64,000 nt of DNA from an uncultured Saprospiraceae bacterium (GTDB lineage: Bacteria > Bacteroidota > Bacteroidia > Chitinophagales > Saprospiraceae), in contig CALFBH010000016.1 in NCBI GenBank assembly GCA_937951615.1, positions 46,746 through 110,745 of the forward strand, read 5' to 3'. The notes beneath the pieces are model-generated. The model worked only from the letters and a program-made list of their open reading frames with translations. It had not been told where the DNA came from and ran no database searches. Made by a program: the position numbers and the translations under genes. Numbering within the stretch: position 1 is the stretch's first letter; each line of letters opens with the position of its first letter. Shown here in pieces: positions 58,764-64,000 of this stretch.

Positions 58764-60623
58764 TCACTTCACATCCCAGCGATACAGAGCATAATTTCCT
58801 TCTTCATACAATAAGGTCATTCCATACTTCTCTATTGTGCCGGGCATATTTTTCACAGCAGTATTGGTGGGTTCAAAACCCGTCAACCTAAACCACTTTC
58901 GGTCATTCAGATGTTTTTTGTTTACAACAACTAAAATCGGTTTATCATTTAATTCTTCCAGCAATTCAGGAGCCGGTTGTTCGTCTAGGAAGATGCTGAG
59001 AAAAGACTTAGGATGTGCAGGTGGCGTGCGCGACATTTTGCTACCCATGCAGGGCAAACCCGTTTTTTCAGCCATTTGTACCATGAAAATATAAAAATCC
59101 TCTGGCGGATCAACGGTATGATTATAGTCTTCCGAACCATTATGATAAAATGGCAAAGGCATCAAAGCCTGATAATCGGCAATATTGACTTGGTCGGCAA
59201 TTTTTAAAGCAGGACTCAAATGTTTTGTATGTGTCAGATTATTTCCGGCATACTGATGATTTTGAAAATCGAGAATATTCGCCGTATCAATGACCGCACA
59301 GAGCGTCAACAGAATGACAAGGGCTTTTTTAAATCGCCCGCCTTGTTCCCAATAAAATTGCAAAATATACAACAAACCAAAACTCAAGACCCAATAAAAC
59401 ACCCAGCTAAACCTGCCGAGACAACGAAACTGTTTAATCGTATCCGTCACCATGCCGAGATAGAGGAAAGGATTGAGCAGGTTATAAAATTTATGTTTTG
59501 TACCAAAAAAATAATGCTTTTCGCCCAAAGCGATAAAAATAGACAGAACGCCAGCAAACATCAAAAACCCAAGAATAGATGCCTTGAGTCGGTCGTTCTC
59601 CCGAATGTCTTTCCAGGAAATTCGCTCGCTGCTGCGCAAGAGCCACAAGAGCAAGACCACCCAAAGTCCATACACACAAAAAGAACCCAGATAAATGCCT
59701 GATTCATGAATAAAACGAGTTTCAGGCGAAAAAGGCGTGCCAATCGTATTCCATTCCCTTTCGGAAAATAGGGCCGCCATCTTCAGCCGCCACGAACCAA
59801 AATCATAACCTTCTGGCGTCGATTTGCGAATAGCATAATAGCCATCAATCAGTCGAATAATACCCAGTACCGTCACCAATGCACCTGCACTAATCCCAAT
59901 GCCCCAGCTCAATTGGCGCAAAGCCGCTTTTATATCTTTTCGCTTAGTAAATGCCCAAGCAAGAAAAAATGACCCAACGACTACCGACAACAACATGGCA
60001 TAATACAAATGAAAAAATGATGCTGCTACAATTGTCAAAAACAGATAAACACTCAGCCGAATGGCTTTAACACGCTCACACGGCCCGACTTCTGCCAGCC
60101 GGATCAGCCACCAAATACACAGCAATAAAAGCCAGGAAAAAGAAAGATTAAAATGTCCTACTTTAAGCCGCAAAATCTGTGGATTCAGCCAAACAAAAGA
60201 CAAGCTAAACACAAAAAGCATCCAGTTGTGCCGAATGAAACGGGACAATATTTTCCAACATAAAACAACGCTCAACAGAATACCCAAAATGCAAAACAGG
60301 TTGAGTATAAATACACCGTGATCGGAAATGTCATAAATGTATTTGGAAAACAACTTGACACTTACAGCCAGTAAAGGCGTATTGTCCGTAAAAAACACAT
60401 AATCCCCGTAAGGGTAATTCATTTGTTCAAACTTCCAAAAGTCAGTATCATCGCCCTGCTGCAAATAGCTGTGCAGCGTATAATAATTTTTGAAGCCATC
60501 ACCATGATTCATAAACATATAATCATCGGAATGCACAAAAAACTTATTGAAAGCAATCAATAATAAAGCACATTGTACGACAAGGAGTGCAGTGAACCAG
60601 TATTTTCGAGAGATGTGTTGCAT
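58764..60623 (-). CDS. Large integral membrane protein, GT-C glycosyltransferase-like
   Basis: 619 residues from the ATG at 60623 (MQHISRKYWFTALLVVQCAL). There are about 11 hydrophobic helices, such as FILNLFCILGILLSVVLCWK, NLSFSWLLLLCIWWLIRLAE and VYLFLTIVAASFFHLYYAML. A large periplasmic-type loop after helix 1 carries FFVHSDDYMFMNHGDGFKNY, an acidic D-D stretch as in GT-C enzymes. The C-terminal 170 residues are a soluble domain (LPFYHNGSEDYNHTVDPPED). This layout fits lipid-linked sugar-transferring or O-antigen/arabinose-type GT-C proteins, but no exact family was recognised. An upstream TTG at 60719 is less likely as start. Divergent from pgmB. Confidence 0.75.
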   Translation of the reverse strand: MQHISRKYWFTALLVVQCALLLIAFNKFFVHSDDYMFMNHGDGFKNYYTLHSYLQQGDDTDFWKFEQMNYPYGDYVFFTDNTPLLAVSVKLFSKYIYDISDHGVFILNLFCILGILLSVVLCWKILSRFIRHNWMLFVFSLSFVWLNPQILRLKVGHFNLSFSWLLLLCIWWLIRLAEVGPCERVKAIRLSVYLFLTIVAASFFHLYYAMLLSVVVGSFFLAWAFTKRKDIKAALRQLSWGIGISAGALVTVLGIIRLIDGYYAIRKSTPEGYDFGSWRLKMAALFSEREWNTIGTPFSPETRFIHESGIYLGSFCVYGLWVVLLLWLLRSSERISWKDIRENDRLKASILGFLMFAGVLSIFIALGEKHYFFGTKHKFYNLLNPFLYLGMVTDTIKQFRCLGRFSWVFYWVLSFGLLYILQFYWEQGGRFKKALVILLTLCAVIDTANILDFQNHQYAGNNLTHTKHLSPALKIADQVNIADYQALMPLPFYHNGSEDYNHTVDPPEDFYIFMVQMAEKTGLPCMGSKMSRTPPAHPKSFLSIFLDEQPAPELLEELNDKPILVVVNKKHLNDRKWFRLTGFEPTNTAVKNMPGTIEKYGMTLLYEEGNYALYRWDVK

Positions 60624-60835
60624 ATTTTTTAATAGAACACAAATTAACGAAGGATTTTTATAGTTTCTTAGACTTTGTTTGTTTTTATGCAATTGCTCTT
60701 TATCTTGAGGATAGGACAAGTTTACAATCGACTATTTTTTCTCTCAAAGACGCAAAGAAGAAAAGAAGAAAAGAAACTTAGCGTCTTTGCGCCTTAGCGA
60801 GAGAATTTTTCCTACAATAAACAATTGAATAAAAC

Positions 60836-61489
60836 ATGATAAAAGCCACCATTTTTGACCTAGACGGCGTAATCGTAGATACCGCAAAATATCATTACCT
60901 CGCTTGGCGCAAACTGGCCAATTCACTAGGCTTTGATTTTTCAAAAGCAGACAATGAGCAACTCAAAGGCGTCAGCAGAATGGAATCCCTGGAATTGATT
61001 CTGAAAATTGGTGGACAGACACTCGGCGAAACGAGAAAACAGGAACTCGCAAAACAGAAAAATGACTGGTACCTCGAACACCTGGACAAGATGACCGACG
61101 ATGAAATCCTGCCCGGCGTAGTCGATTTTTTGGACGACGTGGCTGCGCAAAGCATTAAAATTGCACTAGGTTCTGCCAGTAAAAATGCTGAATTGACGCT
61201 CAAAAAAGTCGGCTTATTGGAGCGTTTTGAAGTCGTGATAGACGGCACAAAAACGACCCGCTCCAAACCCGACCCACAAGTTTTCCTCTTGGGCGCAGCA
61301 GGCCTAGGCGTCGAGCCAGCGCATTGTGTAGTGTTTGAAGATGCAGCAAAAGGGATTGATGCAGCATTGAGCGCAGGCATGTATGCAATAGGCATGGGCA
61401 ACGAAACTGAGCTTGGTCATGCTCACTTGGTTTTGCCATCATTGGAAGGTGTCAGGTGTACAGCACTTCAAAAACAGTTGGTCAGATAA
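60836..61489 (+). CDS. pgmB: Beta-phosphoglucomutase
   Basis: 217 residues, HAD fold: MIKATIFDLDGVIVDTAKYH holds the nucleophile Asp8 and acid/base Asp10. FSKADNEQLKGVSRMESLEL is the cap-domain specificity loop, IALGSASKNAELTLKKVGL the second motif, and VFEDAAKGIDAALSAGMYAI the Mg-binding acidic pair. It converts beta-glucose-1-phosphate to glucose-6-phosphate in the cytoplasm, the product of GH65 phosphorylase, whose gene lies at 46125. These two genes are usually neighbours; here they are separated by kinase genes and mobile elements. Confidence 0.9.
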   Translation: MIKATIFDLDGVIVDTAKYHYLAWRKLANSLGFDFSKADNEQLKGVSRMESLELILKIGGQTLGETRKQELAKQKNDWYLEHLDKMTDDEILPGVVDFLDDVAAQSIKIALGSASKNAELTLKKVGLLERFEVVIDGTKTTRSKPDPQVFLLGAAGLGVEPAHCVVFEDAAKGIDAALSAGMYAIGMGNETELGHAHLVLPSLEGVRCTALQKQLVR

Positions 61490-61523
61490 GTGGAAATACA
61501 AATCCAAACGTCAAATTCAAAAA
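61490..61523. repeat. TTTGAATTTG-type dispersed repeat, copy 6
   Basis: Begins at the pgmB stop codon, in the orientation reading TGGAAATACAAATCC. The rest of the spacer up to the uvrC promoter holds a TCAAATTGAAAGTG word also seen at 7224. Confidence 0.6.
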
Positions 61524-61628
61524 CTATTAATAAGCCAATTAGTCAAATTGAAAGTGGCGTTTAGTTGAGTCCAGGCACTTATTAAAATCAATGAATGACC
61601 TTATCCCCAGCCACATTATCGAATACAT

Positions 61629-61659
61629 TTTGAAAAATCGGAAATAAAACATACATTTG
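61629..61659 (+). promoter_or_regulatory. uvrC promoter
   Basis: TTTG (61629-61632), 19-nt spacer, TACATTTG (61652-61659); matches the Bacteroidota consensus. The leader is about 25 nt. Confidence 0.78.
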
Positions 61660-61688
61660 AAAACAAACATGACCTTGTATCTGGTAGC

Positions 61689-63506
61689 ATGACGAATGAC
61701 GACTACAAACAATTATCGCCCACTTTTCCGAAGCAGCCGGGGATCTATAAATTTATAGATGCGAAGGACGTGGTGCTATATGTCGGCAAAGCCAAAAACC
61801 TTAAAAAACGACTGGCTTCTTATTTTGGCAATAAAAAAAACCAACTCAAAAAAGTGCGGGTGCTGGTGAAAAATGCTGTGCGCATTGAATACACCATTGT
61901 CGAGACCGAACAGGATGCGCTTTTGCTGGAAGCAACGCTGATTAAAAAATATCAGCCGCGCTATAATGTCCAACTGAAAGACGGGAAAAGCTATCCTTAT
62001 ATTTGTATCAAAAAAGAGCGTTTTCCGCGTGTATTTGTCACCCGAAGAATTTATAAAGACGGTTCAAAATATTTTGGACCTTATACCTCCAAACGACGGG
62101 TGGATATTGTGTTGGAACTGATTAATAAGTTGTTTCAACTGCGGACTTGCACCTTGAATTTATCTGAAAAAAATATTGAATCTGGCAAGTATAATGTTTG
62201 TCTGGAATTTCATATCAAAAACTGTCTTGGACCTTGCACAGGACTGGAAAGTGAGGAAGCCTATAATGCCAAAATCGACGAAATTAAAAATATGCTCAGT
62301 GGGCGTTTTGCGTCGGTGCGCAAACATTTGAAAGCCGAAATGCAGCAATATGCCGAGGCGATGGAGTTTGAAAAAGCCCAAAAAGTCAAGGAAAAACTCA
62401 ATGCATTTGAAGATTATCAAGGTCGCTCGACGGTCGTCAATCCTTCGGTGCGCGATGTGGATGTTTTCACGATTTCTACGGATGAAGAACATGCTTATGT
62501 CAATTACCTGAAAGTGACGAATGGGGCAATTATCAATACCTTTACGCTAGAAATGCTGCAAAATCTGAACGATAATGAAACAGATTTATTGACCTATGCT
62601 ATTCGCGAATTGCGGGAAAAATTTCAGAGCTTTTCGCCAGAATTGGTGGTGCCATTTGAAGTCATGTTGCCGGATGAACCAGATTTGAAAATCACGATTC
62701 CCAAAGTTGGCGATAAGCGAAAATTGCTCGATTTATCACAAAAAAATGCGACCTATTTCAAATTACAAAAAAAGAAACAAGAAGCTTCGCGCAGCGAGAA
62801 ACAAAGCCCAACAGAACGCCTGCTCAATGTGATGAAGGACGAACTTCAGATGGATGCCCTGCCCCTGCACATCGAGTGTTTTGACAATTCCAATATCGGT
62901 GGCGAATTCCCAGTGGCCTCGATGGTCGTTTTCCGAAATGCTAAACCTGCCAAGCGCGATTATCGACATTATAATATCAAAACGGTAGAAGGCCCGGATG
63001 ATTTTGCTTCGATGGAAGAAGTGGTGTTCCGCCGCTACCGCCGACTGCTCGACGAGGAAAGCCCGCTGCCCCAACTCATCGTCATCGACGGCGGAAAAGG
63101 ACAACTCAGCTCTTCCGTAAAAAGTCTGAAAAAACTAGGCATTGAAGATCGCGTGACCATTATCGGTATTGCCAAGCGACTGGAAGAAATTTATTTTGCC
63201 GGCGATACTGTCCCGCTCCACCTCAGCAAACGTTCGGAAACGCTTAAAGTCATTCAGCATATCAGAAATGAAGCCCACCGATTTGCCATCAATTTTCACC
63301 GCGATCAGCGTTCTCGCCATTTTACGAAAACTGAATTGACAGAAATTCCAGGCATTGGCGACAAGACGGCACAAAAGCTTTTATCGCATTTTGGCTCAGT
63401 GAAAAAAGTAAAAGCTGCGAAGATTAAAGTGCTGGTTGAGGTCGTCGGTAATTCAAATGCGGAGAAAGTGATTCGGTATTTTCGGGAGCAGGAAATGGGT
63501 AGTTGA
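61689..63506 (+). CDS. uvrC: Excinuclease ABC subunit C
   Basis: 605 residues. GIY-YIG domain (about 15-95: QPGIYKFIDAKDVVLYVGKA), Cys motif (RTCTLNL, KYNVCLEFHIKNCLGPCTG) of the kind that binds an iron-sulfur cluster in studied UvrCs, UVR helical hairpin (about 205-240), RNase H-like nuclease (LPLHIECFDNSNIGGEFPVA, LIVIDGGKGQLSSS) and C-terminal helix-hairpin-helix (EIPGIGDKTAQKLLSHFGS). It makes both incisions around bulky DNA lesions after UvrA and UvrB. Full length, own promoter. Confidence 0.97.
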   Translation: MTNDDYKQLSPTFPKQPGIYKFIDAKDVVLYVGKAKNLKKRLASYFGNKKNQLKKVRVLVKNAVRIEYTIVETEQDALLLEATLIKKYQPRYNVQLKDGKSYPYICIKKERFPRVFVTRRIYKDGSKYFGPYTSKRRVDIVLELINKLFQLRTCTLNLSEKNIESGKYNVCLEFHIKNCLGPCTGLESEEAYNAKIDEIKNMLSGRFASVRKHLKAEMQQYAEAMEFEKAQKVKEKLNAFEDYQGRSTVVNPSVRDVDVFTISTDEEHAYVNYLKVTNGAIINTFTLEMLQNLNDNETDLLTYAIRELREKFQSFSPELVVPFEVMLPDEPDLKITIPKVGDKRKLLDLSQKNATYFKLQKKKQEASRSEKQSPTERLLNVMKDELQMDALPLHIECFDNSNIGGEFPVASMVVFRNAKPAKRDYRHYNIKTVEGPDDFASMEEVVFRRYRRLLDEESPLPQLIVIDGGKGQLSSSVKSLKKLGIEDRVTIIGIAKRLEEIYFAGDTVPLHLSKRSETLKVIQHIRNEAHRFAINFHRDQRSRHFTKTELTEIPGIGDKTAQKLLSHFGSVKKVKAAKIKVLVEVVGNSNAEKVIRYFREQEMGS

Positions 63507-63718
63507 GTTATTGAGTTGATTAAGTGTATTGAGTTATTAAGTGGGGTATTTTGCTGCGCAAAATAATTATTACTCAAAGAAATAGTTCAAAAGAGCGGAT
63601 AGAAACCAAGTTGCAAAAACTAGAAAATTACTGTTTGTGAAATCTTAAATGTTTTACAAACTGGTTACGAAAGCTTAAGTAATAAGGACTAATTATAAAA
63701 TATTCGATTCCTCAATGT
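63507..63718. other. Intergenic stretch after uvrC
   Basis: TTGAGTTGATTAAGTG-type words directly after the stop (similar text at 45816-45844), then A/T-rich sequence with no reading frame or fold that I can support. Confidence 0.5.
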
Positions 63719-63721
63719 GGC

Positions 63722-63842
63722 GAACTACTATAATAGAAGCGAGATCGCTTCGCTGCGGGAAGAGAGAAGATAAATTTTCACAAAAAAAGTCTCTCCTCTC
63801 TCCATCCCGATAATTATCGAGATGGTCTCTCCTCTCGCTTCT
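63722..63842. repeat. GATCGCTTCG/CTTCTC element, second copy
   Basis: GAAGCGAGATCGCTTCG at the left and TCTCTCCTCTCGCTTCTC at the right end face each other; CCCGATAATTATCG lies in the middle. Same words as at 24886. Confidence 0.6.
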
Positions 63843-63934
63843 CAACTTGACTAAAATTGCAGCAATTCTCAATTTGAAAAAATAAGCAATATTGATGATT
63901 AACATGTTTGTAGCAATAATGGCTAAAATGCTGA

Positions 63935-64000
63935 ATTGTCCCCCTTTGGAGGGGGCGGAGGGGGTGGACAACTGAGTGAAATTGTCCAAAATCCACCCCC
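63935..64000. repeat. G/C-block palindromic repeat, cut by window edge
   Basis: Left arm TTGTCCCCCTTTGGAGGGGG and the beginning of the right arm (TCCACCCCC). Matches the complete copy at 7139. The final bases continue out of the window. Confidence 0.65.

Noticed and set aside
63693..63989. Minus-strand frame of 98 codons at the right edge
   Set aside because: It translates two repeat elements and has no plausible start context or domain.

Overview
The window looks like a chromosomal segment of a Bacteroidota bacterium, most likely of the Saprospiria/Lewinella type. The evidence is a SusC/SusD pair, a TonB receptor with an N-terminal carboxypeptidase-like domain, type IX secretion (T9SS) C-terminal domains, a mevalonate-pathway decarboxylase, a short ATP synthase epsilon subunit encoded with atpD alone, and promoters of the Bacteroidota form TTTG-N19/20-TAnnTTTG. 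No rRNA, tRNA or CRISPR array was seen. The species is inferred, not read.

Layout. 0-3.4 kb: two glycosyltransferases (the first cut by the window edge), then a patch of toxin-antitoxin-like genes: a decayed VapBC remnant and a nucleotidyltransferase/partner operon. 3.5-15.9 kb: polA, an MsbA-like ABC exporter, small envelope proteins, a TonB-C protein, a divergent Nramp transporter, a TonB-dependent receptor and a pseudouridine synthase. 16-24.9 kb: susC/susD, a POT peptide transporter, homogentisate dioxygenase and a CPBP-family membrane protein. 25-30 kb: a PadR/PspC envelope-stress operon with a palindromic operator, an ECF sigma factor, an MscS channel and a DUF3078 protein. 30-34.8 kb: the accessory core, with an RlaP-type nucleotidyltransferase and an EAD-NACHT-transmembrane (bacterial NLR-like) gene broken by one frameshift. 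That gene lies between a single upstream copy and five tandem downstream copies of a roughly 138-bp hairpin repeat. 34.8-44 kb: clpB with a basic tail, an LRR/T9SS surface protein, a broken antitoxin gene, a GNAT protein, and atpD-atpC. 44-55 kb: mevalonate diphosphate decarboxylase, a GH65 phosphorylase, two tandem TPR histidine kinases with matching promoters, and a large LytS-type propeller sensor kinase. 55-64 kb: a zeta-toxin module, a caspase/DUF4347-like secreted protein, a GT-C-like membrane protein, beta-phosphoglucomutase and uvrC.

The genes form a mostly housekeeping and envelope background. GH65 phosphorylase and beta-phosphoglucomutase form one disaccharide phosphorolysis route although they lie 12 kb apart. 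The intergenic spaces are the unusual part. They are filled with MITE-like elements with terminal inverted repeats (two with apparent target duplications, one nested), perfect palindromes of 48 and 54 bp, and word-like simple repeats. Several of these abut start codons or supply -33 promoter boxes. The most promising candidate for an undescribed system is the NACHT locus with its hairpin-repeat array at 31.2-34.5 kb. The two-gene nucleotidyltransferase cassette at 2.3-3.4 kb and the zeta-toxin module come next.
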